Assembly (NCBI GenBank): GCA_002280485.1
Contig: NCED01000005.1
Location: forward strand, 58,212-122,211
DNA length: 64,000 nt
Source of the DNA: Caulobacterales bacterium 32-69-10
Lineage (GTDB): Bacteria; Pseudomonadota; Alphaproteobacteria; Caulobacterales; Caulobacteraceae
Direction: 5' to 3'
A program made the translations under genes and the position numbers. Below, in pieces: positions 15,982 to 25,258 of this stretch. The number at the start of each line of letters is the position of its first letter. Within the stretch, counting starts at the first letter, position 1. The notes beneath the pieces are model-generated. The model saw nothing but the letters and a program-made list of their open reading frames with translations. It had not been told where the DNA came from and did no database searches.

Positions 15982-17715
15982 GTGAACCACCGCCTCGCCC
16001 TCCTCGCCGCCCTCGTCCTCGCCATCATCCTGACGGCGGCGGCCGTCCGCCCGCCCGCCGCCGCACCCGAGGACGCGCCAGCCGGGCGCTTCTCCGCGAC
16101 GCGCGCCTTCGCCGACATCCGCGCCATCTCCGCGGCGCCCCATCCGACCGGCTCGGCCGAGAGCGCCCGCGTCCGCGCCTATCTCGCCGCCCGCCTCGCC
16201 GCGCTCGGCCTTGTGGTCGAGACCCAGGCCGTTCCCCTCACCCCGCGGGGGGCCGAGCGCCTGCGGCGCATGGGCGAGCCGCCGGCTGCGGCGGCCGTCA
16301 ATGTGATCGCCCGGCTGCCGGGACGCGATCCGGCCCAGCCGGCCGTGGCGCTGATGGCCCACTACGACACCGTCCCGGGCTCTCCCGGCGCCGGCGACGA
16401 CGGCGCCGGCGTGGCTGCGGCGGTGGAGATCGCCCGGGCCCTCAAGGCCGGTCCGCAGCCCGTCCGCGACCTGGTGATCGTGCTGACCGACGCCGAGGAG
16501 CTGAACTCCGACGGCGCGGGCGCCTTCTTCGCCGTCCATCCACAGGGCCGGCGGGTCGGGGCCGTGGTCAACCTGGAGGCCCGCGGCGGCGGCGGCCGGG
16601 CGCTCATGTTCGAGACGGGCGCGGACAACGGGGCCATGGCCGGGCTTTACGCGCGGTCGGTGGCCCGCCCGTCGGCCAATTCCCTGGCCGTGCTGATCTA
16701 CCGGCTGATGCCCAACCTCAGCGACTTCACCATCCCCAAGGCGGCGGGCACGGCGGGCTTCAACCTGGCCTTCCTGGGCCGGCCCGGGCTCTACCACGCG
16801 GCCCAGGCCACCCCGGCCAGTATCGATCCCGGTTCGGTGCAGCACCTGGGGGCCCAGGCCCTCGACATCGTGCGCGCCCTGACCGCCGCCGACCGCCTGC
16901 CGCCGCGGGCGCCGGACGCCGTCTTCTTCGATGTGCTGGGCCTGTGGCTGATCGTGCATCCGGCCTGGGTCGGCTGGCTGGTGCTGGCCGTCGCGGGCGG
17001 GCTGCTGGGCTTCGCCTATTTCCGCGTGCGTGGGGCGGGCCTGATGCAGGACGCCCAGGCCGCCTTCGGGGCCGCCTGGGCTTTCGGCCTGCTGATACTC
17101 ACGGCGGTGGCCTTGGGCGCCGCCAACACCATCTCCGGCCAGGGCCGCGGCGCCAACTACTATGATCGGCTGGCGGCGATCCCCAGCCTGGAGGTCCAGG
17201 CCCTGCTGATCTGCGTCGCCATCGTCCTGGCGATGGTCTTTGTCCGCCCGGTCGCCAGCTGGTGGAGCCGATGGCTCGGCTCGGCGCTGACGGTGCTGGC
17301 CGGCGCGGTGGTCGTGCAAGCGGCCTTCCCTACGGCCGCGCCCCTGGTGGTCTGGCCGCTGCTGCTCACGGGGCTGGGCGCGGCGCTCGCTGCGGGCGTC
17401 GATCCGGAGCTGAAGTCGCGCAAGGTTCTGGCCGTCCTGGCGGCGCTCGCCGCCCTGGCTGTCGCCCAGACCCTGGCGCTTGCTCACCTGGCCTTCCTGG
17501 CGATCGGCGCCGACGCTCCGGCCACCATGTCGCTGTTCGCCCTGCTCGCCGCCCTGCCGCTCCTGCCTCTGCTCTCCGGCCTCGCCGACCGGCGAGTCGT
17601 CATGACCGTTGCAGCGGTGCTGGCCGTCGGGGCCGTGGGTCTGGCGGCCTGGGTCAGGCTGGATCCGATGTCCCCGACCACCCCGGCCTACAGCCTGATG
17701 CCGGCCGCCAACTAG
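15982..17715 (+). CDS. M28-family zinc aminopeptidase with C-terminal membrane domain
   Basis: 577 residues with a GTG start. An N-terminal hydrophobic signal anchor (about 3-22) precedes the M28 peptidase domain (about 35-310), which has metal motifs MAHYDTVPGSPGAGDDGAG, TDAEELNSDGAGAF and NLEARGGGG. The C-terminal 250 residues are a run of membrane helices. This is the layout of ER/vacuole-type M28 peptidases and bacterial homologues, with the catalytic domain facing the periplasm. It probably trims peptides or an amidated substrate; the specific substrate is unknown. Complete in length. Confidence 0.88.
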   Translation: MNHRLALLAALVLAIILTAAAVRPPAAAPEDAPAGRFSATRAFADIRAISAAPHPTGSAESARVRAYLAARLAALGLVVETQAVPLTPRGAERLRRMGEPPAAAAVNVIARLPGRDPAQPAVALMAHYDTVPGSPGAGDDGAGVAAAVEIARALKAGPQPVRDLVIVLTDAEELNSDGAGAFFAVHPQGRRVGAVVNLEARGGGGRALMFETGADNGAMAGLYARSVARPSANSLAVLIYRLMPNLSDFTIPKAAGTAGFNLAFLGRPGLYHAAQATPASIDPGSVQHLGAQALDIVRALTAADRLPPRAPDAVFFDVLGLWLIVHPAWVGWLVLAVAGGLLGFAYFRVRGAGLMQDAQAAFGAAWAFGLLILTAVALGAANTISGQGRGANYYDRLAAIPSLEVQALLICVAIVLAMVFVRPVASWWSRWLGSALTVLAGAVVVQAAFPTAAPLVVWPLLLTGLGAALAAGVDPELKSRKVLAVLAALAALAVAQTLALAHLAFLAIGADAPATMSLFALLAALPLLPLLSGLADRRVVMTVAAVLAVGAVGLAAWVRLDPMSPTTPAYSLMPAAN

Positions 17716-17853
17716 GGCCGCGGCCCCGATTCTCGCCGCAAACCTGTTGCACTCGTTTGACCAGCGGCCATGTAGGGAGGATTCTACGGGCCGATCTGGG
17801 CTTGGCTGTATCCGTCCGCGCGAGCGACTGCGCGGCCCACGAGTGGATTTCCC

Positions 17854-19098
17854 TTGGCAGCCTCACCGACGACCGACCGCCGTACGGACCTGGACTGGCT
17901 GCGCGTCCTGCTGTTCGGCGGACTGATCGTCTACCACCTCGGCCTGATGTACGCCGCGTGGTCACCCTTTGCGGTCAAGAGCGGATACCGGGCCGAATGG
18001 GTCGAGGTCGCGCTGATGTCGACCCATCCGTGGCGGATGCCCCTGCTGTTCCTGATCTCCGGCGTGGCGACCAAGTTCGCCCTCGACAAGCTGGGCGGCG
18101 CCTCCAAGCTCGCGCTCAGCCGCACGATCCAGCTGCTGCCTCCCCTGCTGTTCGGCATCGTGCTGATCGTGCCGCTGCAGGGTTATCTGCCCCTGATCGA
18201 CAGCTACGGCTATCAGAAGAGCTATCCGGCCTATCTGGTCGAGCTGTTCAGCAGCGACCATCAGGTGGTGTGGGGCGGCAAGCGGTTCGTCATGCCCCAT
18301 TACGCCCACCTGTGGTTCGTGGCCTATCTGTGGACTTACGCGATGGGCCTGGCCTTGGTTCTGCGCTTCGCCCCGCGCGCCGTCGCCTGGGCGCAGGCGA
18401 GGCTGGAGGCGCTGATGGCGGGGCCTGGCCTCCTGCTATGGCCCCTGGTCCTGCTGCTGGCCCTGCGCTTCACCCTGTTCCCGATTTTCAGCGTCACCCT
18501 TGAACTGACCAACGACTGGTACACCCACGCCGTCTCGGCCTCGATGTTCCTGTTCGGCTTCCTGGTCGCCCGCAGCGCCAGGGTGTGGGACCAGGTCGTG
18601 GCCCTTCGCTGGTTCGCCCTCGTTCTCGGCGCCGCCGCCTACGCCGGCTACGGAGCCATGGCCTGGGGCCAGGGCTCTCCAGAACAGGTCGAGCAGACCC
18701 ACCCCCTTATGCACCTGCTGTATCCGGTGATGTCGTGGGGCGGGATCGTCGCGGTGCTGGGCTTCGCCCGCGGCGTCCTGCGCTGGAACAACCGAACCCT
18801 GGCCTATCTGAACGGGGCGATGTTCACCTACTACATCGTGCATCAGCCGGCCCTGTTCTTGCTGATGCGTCAGGTGAAGACATGGGGGCTTCACCCGGGC
18901 GTCGAGTTCGCGACGGTTCTGGGCGGGACGGCCGTCGTTTGCGCCGTGGCCTACGAACTGGCCCGCGGCCTCGGCTTAGCCGGCGCCTTCCTGGGGGCGC
19001 CGCGCGGCCGGCCCGCGCCGGCCTGGGCCAAGGCCCTGCGCAACGGCAGTCGCCGCCTTGTCGGCGAGCGGCCTCAGCCTGTCGAGGGCCGGGTCTAG
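17854..19098 (+). CDS. Acyltransferase-3 family membrane protein
   Basis: 414 residues with about ten transmembrane helices. The N-terminus RTDLDWLRVLLFGGLIVYHLGL matches the acyltransferase-3 (OpgC/OafA/NodX) family, including the early conserved His and the HPWRMPLLFLISG segment. Such proteins O-acylate or succinylate glycans or lipids at the inner membrane. Start at TTG 17854, giving MAASPTTDRR; no strong ribosome site decides it. Its stop overlaps the convergent DUF3309 gene by 4 bases. Confidence 0.85.
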   Translation: MAASPTTDRRTDLDWLRVLLFGGLIVYHLGLMYAAWSPFAVKSGYRAEWVEVALMSTHPWRMPLLFLISGVATKFALDKLGGASKLALSRTIQLLPPLLFGIVLIVPLQGYLPLIDSYGYQKSYPAYLVELFSSDHQVVWGGKRFVMPHYAHLWFVAYLWTYAMGLALVLRFAPRAVAWAQARLEALMAGPGLLLWPLVLLLALRFTLFPIFSVTLELTNDWYTHAVSASMFLFGFLVARSARVWDQVVALRWFALVLGAAAYAGYGAMAWGQGSPEQVEQTHPLMHLLYPVMSWGGIVAVLGFARGVLRWNNRTLAYLNGAMFTYYIVHQPALFLLMRQVKTWGLHPGVEFATVLGGTAVVCAVAYELARGLGLAGAFLGAPRGRPAPAWAKALRNGSRRLVGERPQPVEGRV

Positions 19099-19250
19099 AT
19101 CCGGCCCAGCAGGACGAGAACAAGCACCACCACCAGCACAAGCCCGAGCCCGCCGCTGGGGAAATAGCCCCACGAACGGCTGTGGCCCCAGGTGGGAAGG
19201 GCGCCGATCAGCGCCAGCAGCAGGACGATCAGCAGGATGGTTCCAAGCAT
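19095..19250 (-). CDS. DUF3309 small membrane protein
   Basis: 51 residues starting MLGTILLIVLLLALIGALP, with TWGHSRSWGYFPSGGLGL in the middle and a second hydrophobic helix ending VLLGRI. This is the full-length pattern of the DUF3309 family, widespread in soil alphaproteobacteria and often linked to stress-response genes. It has two membrane helices with a short Trp/His/Tyr-rich loop. Function unknown. Confidence 0.88.
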   Translation of the reverse strand: MLGTILLIVLLLALIGALPTWGHSRSWGYFPSGGLGLVLVVVLVLVLLGRI

Positions 19251-19398
19251 GGGCGTCTCCTTCAGCCCGGCTTGAGCGCCGAGACGAGGGGTGCAACGCC
19301 GTCACGCTTGCCGGGGTTCCTGTTCCGCCTGCCTTGCCGGGAGGGAACAGCCCCGATCGGCGAGAGTTCTAGCCCCGTCAACAAAGGGAGGCTGGACC

Positions 19399-19632
19399 AT
19401 GGCGACCGAGCAAAGCGGCGGCGGAACGACGGTAGTGAAAAGCGGCGGCGGCGGCATGATGCTGATCGGCATCGCCGTCCTGGCCATCGTGGCCCTGGTC
19501 GCGGTGTTCCTGGTCGTCCAGTCCCAGCGCAATAGCCCCGGCCAGCAGGCGGCCGACGCCGCGACCAGCGTCGCATCCTCCGCAGCCCGGGCGGCCGACG
19601 ACGTCGGCGCCGCCGTCAACCCGACCCGCTAG
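19399..19632 (+). CDS. Small single-pass membrane protein
   Basis: 77 residues: a Gly-rich cytoplasmic N-terminus (MATEQSGGGTTVVKSGGGG), one transmembrane helix (MMLIGIAVLAIVALVAVFLVV) and an Ala/Ser-rich tail (ATSVASSAARAADDVGAAV) that could form an amphipathic helix. AGGGAGG lies 7 bases before the ATG. It lies convergent to the anti-sigma gene. No family recognised; the arrangement resembles small envelope-stress proteins. Confidence 0.65.
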   Translation: MATEQSGGGTTVVKSGGGGMMLIGIAVLAIVALVAVFLVVQSQRNSPGQQAADAATSVASSAARAADDVGAAVNPTR

Positions 19633-19639
19633 AGCTGGG

Positions 19640-20365
19640 CTACAGCCGCATAAGCTGGCCCTGGGCGATCACAGGGCCTGTCGGCGCGCCGCTGGGCGAT
19701 CCGCCCAGCGGTTCGAGCGATACGCCGAGAATGGACTCCCCCGTAAGGCCCGCCGGGGCGGCGACGACCAGGGCCTGGTTCGGCAACACACCCATGGAGA
19801 CGGGGGGCTGGCCGTCAGGCATCAGCCACAGTTCCGGGCTGCGGTTCTGCGGGCGCGCCCCCCCGGTTGGAGTCACCACCAGCTGGCGGCGGGCCTCGTC
19901 GAGGGTGACGGTGTAGGCGACGGCCGCCCCGTCAGGCGTGGTCAACTGGGCGACGGCCAGGGTCGCCTGGGCGGATGGCGCGGGCGGCGCCGCCGGCTCG
20001 GGCCCGCGGCCGAGGACCACGACGGCCAGGCTGGCGGCCGCCAAGGCGCCCGTGGCCAGGGTCAGGCCCCGCCAGAAGGCCAGGCTGTCCCAGAACCCGG
20101 GCCGCGAGTCGGCCGAGCGGCGGACCGGCGTCAGGCGCTGGGCGATGGCCTCCCACACGGAGAGCGGGGGCTCGACCGCCGCCACCTCATCGATCAAGGG
20201 GATCAGCGAATTCTCCCACGCTGCGACCTCGGCGGCGAAGGCGGCCTCGGTGGCGATGCGGCGGCGCGCGATCGCGCTCTCGGCGGCGTCCAGGACGCCC
20301 AGCACATATTCGCCCGCCGTCAGGTCGGGGAAGCCGTCGGCGTCGTCGGGTTCGATCGCGCTCAT
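19640..20365 (-). CDS. Anti-sigma factor (RskA/anti-sigma-K type)
   Basis: 241 residues: an N-terminal cytoplasmic anti-sigma domain (DLTAGEYVLGVLDAAESAIARRR, AAWENSLIPLIDEV), one membrane helix at about 105-125 and a periplasmic RskA domain (TLDEARRQLVVTPTGG, SPELWLMPDGQPPVSMGVL). It should hold the co-transcribed ECF sigma factor at the membrane until a signal, possibly redox or membrane damage, releases it. The start was set at the ATG overlapping the sigma stop (ATGA). Confidence 0.9.
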   Translation of the reverse strand: MSAIEPDDADGFPDLTAGEYVLGVLDAAESAIARRRIATEAAFAAEVAAWENSLIPLIDEVAAVEPPLSVWEAIAQRLTPVRRSADSRPGFWDSLAFWRGLTLATGALAAASLAVVVLGRGPEPAAPPAPSAQATLAVAQLTTPDGAAVAYTVTLDEARRQLVVTPTGGARPQNRSPELWLMPDGQPPVSMGVLPNQALVVAAPAGLTGESILGVSLEPLGGSPSGAPTGPVIAQGQLMRL

Positions 20366-20916
20366 GCTTCCAGACACACTCGAAGCCGCATCAGTGAACG
20401 GCGGATCCAGCCCTTGACCGTGCCCAGCGGCGTCTCCAGTCGGCGCGCCAGGGCCTCATAGGTCAGGCCTTCGAAGAAGGCGGTGCGCACCACATAGGCC
20501 TGACGCTCCTCCAACTCCGCCAGGCAATGTTGCAGGCGGCGGACATCCTCGCCCGCCTCCAGCCCGGCCAGGGCCGAGGGGGAGGGGTCTTCGGCGTCGA
20601 AACCGGCCAGGCCGATGTCTCGGCGCCGCGCGCCGGTCGCCCGCAGCCGGTCGATCGCCCGGTTGCGCGCCAGGGCGGCCAGCCAGGTGATCGGGCTGGC
20701 GCGGCTCTCGTCGAACCCGCCCGCCTTGCGCCACACGGTGATGTAGATGTCCTGCAGCACGTCCTCGGCCTCGATCTCGCTCTTCAAGATACGAAGGCAG
20801 ATGCCAAATAGTTTGGCCGACGTCTGGTCATAGACGAACCGCAGCGCAGCCTGGTCGCCCCCCGCCACGCGTCTCAGCGCAGCGGACAGGGCCGCGCGAT
20901 CACTCTCAGCCGTCAT
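20362..20916 (-). CDS. ECF sigma factor (SigK-like)
   Basis: 184 residues with sigma region 2 (FVYDQTSAKLFGICLRILKSEIEAEDVLQDIYITVWRKA, including the -10 contacting part) and region 4 (RQAYVVRTAFFEGLTYEALARRLETPLGTVKGWIRRSLMRL). It is coupled to its anti-sigma partner by ATGA. It lies just downstream of the cfa operon on the same strand. By analogy with known sigma/cfa/COG2907/DUF1365 regulons it probably controls the lipid-modification cluster at 20974-28056; its target promoters are not defined here. Confidence 0.92.
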   Translation of the reverse strand: MTAESDRAALSAALRRVAGGDQAALRFVYDQTSAKLFGICLRILKSEIEAEDVLQDIYITVWRKAGGFDESRASPITWLAALARNRAIDRLRATGARRRDIGLAGFDAEDPSPSALAGLEAGEDVRRLQHCLAELEERQAYVVRTAFFEGLTYEALARRLETPLGTVKGWIRRSLMRLRVCLEA

Positions 20917-20973
20917 GAATTCCGCCGCCCGTCCTGGCTCACGGGTAGAAGCTTACACGGCTGGGGGCCGGCT

Positions 20974-22227
20974 TCAATCGGCGGCGTCGCCAGGCCGGGC
21001 GAGTACGGCCTGGATCACGTCGGTGCGGCCGGTGGCGAAACCCGCTTCGCAATAGGCGAGATAGAAGGCCCACCGCCGGCGGAACCGCTCGTCGAACCCC
21101 TGTAGCCGCAGGCGCGGCCAGGCGGCGTCGAAGCGGTGGCTCCACACGTTCAGGGTGCGGGCATAGTCCTGTCCGAAGCGCCGGGTCGAATCCCACGTCA
21201 GCCCCGCGCGGGCGATCTCCTCGCCCAGCCGGCTTTCGCCAGGCAGCAAGCCGCCCGGGAAGATGTGCTTCTGGATGAAGTCGATCCGCTTGCGGTAGTG
21301 AGCGAACAGGTCGTCGCGGACGGTGATGATCTGCAGCCCGGCCCGACCGCCCGGCTTCAGCCGAGCACGGACCTGGTTGAAATAGGCCGGCCAGTACTGC
21401 TCGCCGACCGCCTCGAACATCTCGATCGAGACCACGCGGTCGAAGGCGCCGCCGACGGTGCGGTAGTCGGCGAGGCGGATCTCGACCAGATGCTCCAGAC
21501 CCTCGCGACGGATCCGCTCGACGGCATAGGCGTGCTGGGCGGCCGATATGGTCAGGCCGACGACCCGGGCGCCATACGCCCTGGCGGCGAAGGTCGCAAA
21601 GCCGCCCCAGCCGCACCCGATTTCCAGAACCTCGTGACCAGGCTGTAGTCCGATCGCCTCGGCGAGCCGCGCGTACTTGGCGGTCTGCGCGGCCTCAAGA
21701 TCCTGGTCCTGTCCGCCGTACAGGGCGGACGAATAGGTCATGCCGGGGTCGAGCCACGCCTCATAGAAGGCGTTGCCCAGGTCGTAGTGGGCGTAGATGT
21801 TGCGCCTCGAGCCCGCGATGGTGTTGCGGCGGAACAGGCTGCCGACCACATTGGCCAGCTGCGCCGCAGGCCCTCCGACGCTCAGGCGCTTGAGGCCGTC
21901 GAAGTTGTCGGCCAGGACGGTGAGCAGCCTGGCCAGGTCCGGCGTGTCCCACTCCCCGGCCATATAGCCTTCGGCGAAACCGATGTCTCCGGCGGCCACG
22001 ACCCGCCGGATGCACGAGAAACTCCGTATACGGATCGATAGCTCGTATCCGGCCCCGTTCCCGAGGCGCAGCACCTCGCCCCTTGGGGTGTGGATCGCCA
22101 CTGACGGGCCGATCCAGTCGCCGGAGACCCGTCGCAGGGCGGCGCGGAATATCGAAAGGGCGAGGCCCGGTTCGCCGCCGCGGGCCTTGTCCGTCCGGGG
22201 TGTAGGGCCGAGGAGGGACTCGCTCAT
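20974..22227 (-). CDS. Cyclopropane-fatty-acyl-phospholipid synthase-family methyltransferase
   Basis: 417 residues. An N-terminal lipid-binding region (FAEGYMAGEWDTPDLARLL) precedes the methyltransferase domain with RNIYAHYDLGNAFYEAWLD, MTYSSALY, SAM motif VLEIGCGWGGFATF and SIEMFEAVGEQYW, typical of Cfa/CMAS enzymes. It transfers a methyl or methylene group from SAM to unsaturated acyl chains of membrane phospholipids. In related clusters the Cfa-like member methylates vaccenoyl chains en route to furan fatty acids, so the product need not be a cyclopropane. Coupled to the DUF2177 gene by ATGA. Confidence 0.92.
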   Translation of the reverse strand: MSESLLGPTPRTDKARGGEPGLALSIFRAALRRVSGDWIGPSVAIHTPRGEVLRLGNGAGYELSIRIRSFSCIRRVVAAGDIGFAEGYMAGEWDTPDLARLLTVLADNFDGLKRLSVGGPAAQLANVVGSLFRRNTIAGSRRNIYAHYDLGNAFYEAWLDPGMTYSSALYGGQDQDLEAAQTAKYARLAEAIGLQPGHEVLEIGCGWGGFATFAARAYGARVVGLTISAAQHAYAVERIRREGLEHLVEIRLADYRTVGGAFDRVVSIEMFEAVGEQYWPAYFNQVRARLKPGGRAGLQIITVRDDLFAHYRKRIDFIQKHIFPGGLLPGESRLGEEIARAGLTWDSTRRFGQDYARTLNVWSHRFDAAWPRLRLQGFDERFRRRWAFYLAYCEAGFATGRTDVIQAVLARPGDAAD

Positions 22228-22637
22228 GCCGGCCCGCCCTTGATCGAACGGGCGATGAAGAAGCCGGCGGTGGCCGCCGCCCCGGTGACGAAAGCGCCCC
22301 AGCCCATGTCGGCCAGGGTGATCTTGGTCGACCAGGTGCGCAGGGTGGCTTGGTTGGTCAGGTCATAGGTCGCGTAGGCGACGAAGCCCAGCATGGCGCC
22401 CGACAGCGTGGCTCGGCTCCAGACGCCTTCCTTGAGCGCCGGCCACACCGCGAGCGCCAGGATGCCTGCGATGTAGATCAGGTAGAAGACCGCGCCGGGC
22501 GCCAGGTTGATCTTGGGGGCGAGCAGGTCGCCCAGGATCGGCCGGTACAGGCGGTTGGCGGCGAAGCTGAGCCATGCGGCGTCCAGAACCAGGAAAACCA
22601 GGGCCGTTCCGGCATAGGCGGCGATCAATCTAAGCAT
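22224..22637 (-). CDS. DUF2177 family membrane protein
   Basis: 137 residues with four transmembrane helices: MLRLIAAYAGTALVFLVLDAAWL, PGAVFYLIYIAGILALAVWPAL, ATLSGAMLGFVAYATYDLTNQATL and GAFVTGAAATAGFFIAR. The YATYDLTNQATL motif is characteristic of DUF2177. The family is regularly found beside cfa, DUF1365 and COG2907 genes, so it is probably an inner-membrane part of the same lipid pathway. Biochemical role unknown. Confidence 0.88.
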   Translation of the reverse strand: MLRLIAAYAGTALVFLVLDAAWLSFAANRLYRPILGDLLAPKINLAPGAVFYLIYIAGILALAVWPALKEGVWSRATLSGAMLGFVAYATYDLTNQATLRTWSTKITLADMGWGAFVTGAAATAGFFIARSIKGGPA

Positions 22638-23561
22638 GGTCGTTCCCCTCGGCTGCGATCAGGCGGTAGTGGCTGACGCCCCATTCCTCGCCGCGGCTGT
22701 CCCCGAACAGCCCGGCGGTGGCGAGGAAGAAGCGCCGCCAGCGGCGCATCCACAGCCTGGCGTCGTCGCCGTAGACCTCGCGCATGATGGCGCGGATGCG
22801 GGAGGCGCTGGCGTCGAGATTGGCCAGCCAGTCCAGGGCGGTGCGCTGGTAGTGCCGGCCGCTCCAGCGCCACTCGGCCTCGACCGTGAACAGGTCAGGG
22901 AACTGGCGGATCAGGCCATGGCTGGGCATCAATCCAGCCAGCGCCGCGCCCGCTCCAGAAGGACGCGCCAGTTGGCCATGTGCTCGAACATCTCGACCGA
23001 CACGACGCGATCGAAGCGCTGGCCCGGCTCGAAGGCGTTCATGTCGGCGGTGACGACGGTGAGGTTGAGCAGGCCGCGCAAGGCCGCTTCGGCCTCGATG
23101 TGGGCGCGCTGGCCGGCGGAGTTCGAGACCGCCACGATGCGGCTCGACGGATAGCGCTCGGCCATCCACAGGCTGAGCGAGCCCCAGCCGCACCCAAGTT
23201 CAAGCACCCTCTGGCCGTCGTGCAGGTCGGCATGGACGGCGGTCTCGGCCAGCGCCCGGTCCTCGGCCTCGATCAGGGTGTCGTCGTCGCCATAGAGGCA
23301 GGACGAGTATTTCAGCCGAGGACCGAGCACGAGGCGGAAGAACTCCGCCGGCAGCTCGTAGTGCTGGGCGTTGGCCGCGTCCGTGTGCTCGGCGATGGGG
23401 CGGGGCGCCATCTGCGCGGCGAAGGCGGCGTCGGCCCCGTCGGCCGGCCCGGCCAGGCGGCGGCGGGCGCCGGCGACCAGGGTCGCGATCGCCGGCCGGG
23501 TGACGAAGTCCGGGAACGGCGCGTCCTGCAGGTTGCGGATCGAGGCGGCGACGAGGCTCAT
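22630..23561 (-). pseudogene. Second Cfa-type SAM methyltransferase, broken by an internal deletion
   Basis: The upstream part (23561 to 22929, 210 residues) reads as a Cfa-related methyltransferase with HYELPAEFFRLVLGPRLKYSSCLY, VLELGCGWGSLSLWMAERYP and VVSVEMFEHMANW, then hits a stop after RARRWLD. The downstream part continues in another frame (GLMPSHGLIRQFPDLFTVEAEW ... EEWGVSHYRLIA) to 22630. Intact relatives have about 35-45 residues between these segments (PEGRLF...FFTGG). The gap is about 110 bp and shifts the frame. No active enzyme is expected unless this is an assembly error. Confidence 0.82.
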
Positions 23562-23573
23562 GCTTGCGGGGAC

Positions 23574-24377
23574 CTATCGACGGGGCGGACGAGGGAAGAA
23601 GGCGGGGACGCGGGCTTGGTAGTCGGCGTAGGCGGCGCCCTTGGAGCGCAGCATGGCGCCCTCCAGCGGGGGAACGCCGGTGACCCGCGTCAGCAGCAGG
23701 TACATGAACAGGGGCCCGGCCAGGGCCAGCCAGCCTTCGGGGTAGCCGCCGCCGAGGTCGACGGCGATGACCGGATAGGCCAGCCAATGCACCCATTCGA
23801 AAAAGTAGTTGGGATGGCGCGACCAGCCCCACAGGCCGGTGTCTGCCACCTTGCCGTGGTTTGCCGTGTCGGCCTTGAACCGCTTCATCTGCCGGTCGGC
23901 CACGGCCTCTCCGGCGATGGCGACGACCAGGATGGCCAGGCCCGCGAAATCCTCGACGCGCAGCTCGCTGGGGGCCGGGCGGCGGGCCGCGACCATGATG
24001 GCCAGGCACAGCAGGGCCGTGGCGGGGGCCTGGATCTGCAGGAAGCCGAACATGCGGCCGGTGAACCGCTCGCCCCAGGTCTCGCGCAGCCGGGCGTAGC
24101 GGGCGTCCTCGGGGCTTGAGGCGACCCGGCGCGCGACATAGGTGCCGAGCCGGATCGCCCACATGGCGACGAGGCCGGCGACCAGCGCCTGCCGGGCGGT
24201 CGGCCAGCCCCCGCCCTCGACCGGGACCAGGGCGCAGGCGGCGCCCGCGAGGCCGGTCCCGAAGGTCCAGTAGACGTCGGTCCAGCCGCCGTTGCCGGTG
24301 CGCTTCACCGTGGCCCAGGCGGCGGCCATCACCGCCGACATGAAGACGAAGACGCCGAGGATGACGGGCGCGGTCAT
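23574..24377 (-). CDS. DUF1295 family membrane protein (steroid 5-alpha-reductase-like)
   Basis: 267 residues with six to seven membrane helices. The C-terminal signature GLWGWSRHPNYFFEWVHWLAYP and the final YADYQARVPAFFPRPP are hallmarks of DUF1295, related to isoprenylcysteine methyltransferases and 5-alpha reductases. It probably reduces or modifies a hydrophobic substrate in the inner membrane. It is co-transcribed with the hydrolase upstream (ATGA) and the Cfa-type gene downstream, suggesting a fatty-acyl substrate. Confidence 0.9.
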   Translation of the reverse strand: MTAPVILGVFVFMSAVMAAAWATVKRTGNGGWTDVYWTFGTGLAGAACALVPVEGGGWPTARQALVAGLVAMWAIRLGTYVARRVASSPEDARYARLRETWGERFTGRMFGFLQIQAPATALLCLAIMVAARRPAPSELRVEDFAGLAILVVAIAGEAVADRQMKRFKADTANHGKVADTGLWGWSRHPNYFFEWVHWLAYPVIAVDLGGGYPEGWLALAGPLFMYLLLTRVTGVPPLEGAMLRSKGAAYADYQARVPAFFPRPPRR

Positions 24378-25231
24378 CGGTCCACCTGCGCGTCGATGAA
24401 GGCCGAGGCCTCGCGCAGCACGGGGGCGAGGAAGCGCAGCGGAAAGGCGATCACGCCCACCATCAGCTGGTGATTGAGGCCGCCGTAATACCGTTCCTCC
24501 ACCGGTCCGCCCTTGGCCCGCACCGCGGCGGCCAGGCGTGTGGTGTTGGCGCTTTCGACCAGCTTGTCGCCCTCGTCGTGGGCGAGCCACAGGGGCGGGT
24601 TCGTCCCGTCGACATAGGCGATCGGCTGAGTGGCCGGGCGCTGCGCTTCCGGCCCGAAGATGGCCTTGAGCGTCTCGCTCTGCAGCGGCAGGAAGTCGTA
24701 GGGGCCGGCCAGCCCGACCATGGCGCGGATGTGGAGGCGCGGGTCCATCCCCACCTCGCCCAGCCAGCGGCGGTCGAGGGCGAGCATGGCCGCGTTATAG
24801 GCCCCGGCCGAGTGGCCCATCAGCACGAGCCGCGCCGGATCGCCGCCGTACTCGGCCGCGTGCGCGCGGGCCCAGGCGACGGCGCGGGCGCTGTCGCGGA
24901 TGAACTCCGGATAGCGGACCTCAGGATACAGCCGGTAGTCGGGGACGACGGCGAGGTAGCCCTTGCCCGCCAGGGCCTTGCCGACGAAGGCGTAGTCGCC
25001 CCGGCTGCCGCTGTCCCAGCTGCCGCCGTAGAAGAACACCACCACCGGCGCGCCGGCGGCCTTGCGCGGCGCATAGACGTCGAGACGGTGGCGGGGCCCT
25101 TCGCCGTAAGCCAGGTCGCGGGTCACGGCGCCGGCCCGCGGCTCGACGGCGTTCAGCACGCCGGTGGTCGAGCAGCCGCCCAGGGTCGCCGCGGCGGCCA
25201 GGGCCAGCATCCATTTCGTCAGCACCTTCAC
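24374..25231 (-). CDS. Alpha/beta-hydrolase lipoprotein (carboxylesterase-like)
   Basis: 285 residues beginning at a GTG with GGGGAG upstream, giving VKVLTKWMLALAAAATLGGC, a lipoprotein signal with lipobox LGGC. The hydrolase domain has the oxyanion motif FFYGGSWDSG, nucleophile GHSAGAYN, Asp in AHDEGDKLVE and His in GGLNHQLMV, the layout of hormone-sensitive-lipase/kynurenine-formamidase-like esterases. It should act in the periplasm or outer membrane on an acyl ester. First gene of the minus-strand lipid operon. Confidence 0.87.
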   Translation of the reverse strand: MKVLTKWMLALAAAATLGGCSTTGVLNAVEPRAGAVTRDLAYGEGPRHRLDVYAPRKAAGAPVVVFFYGGSWDSGSRGDYAFVGKALAGKGYLAVVPDYRLYPEVRYPEFIRDSARAVAWARAHAAEYGGDPARLVLMGHSAGAYNAAMLALDRRWLGEVGMDPRLHIRAMVGLAGPYDFLPLQSETLKAIFGPEAQRPATQPIAYVDGTNPPLWLAHDEGDKLVESANTTRLAAAVRAKGGPVEERYYGGLNHQLMVGVIAFPLRFLAPVLREASAFIDAQVDR

Positions 25232-25258
25232 CTCGGCTCCCCGCGATCCGCCGACAGT

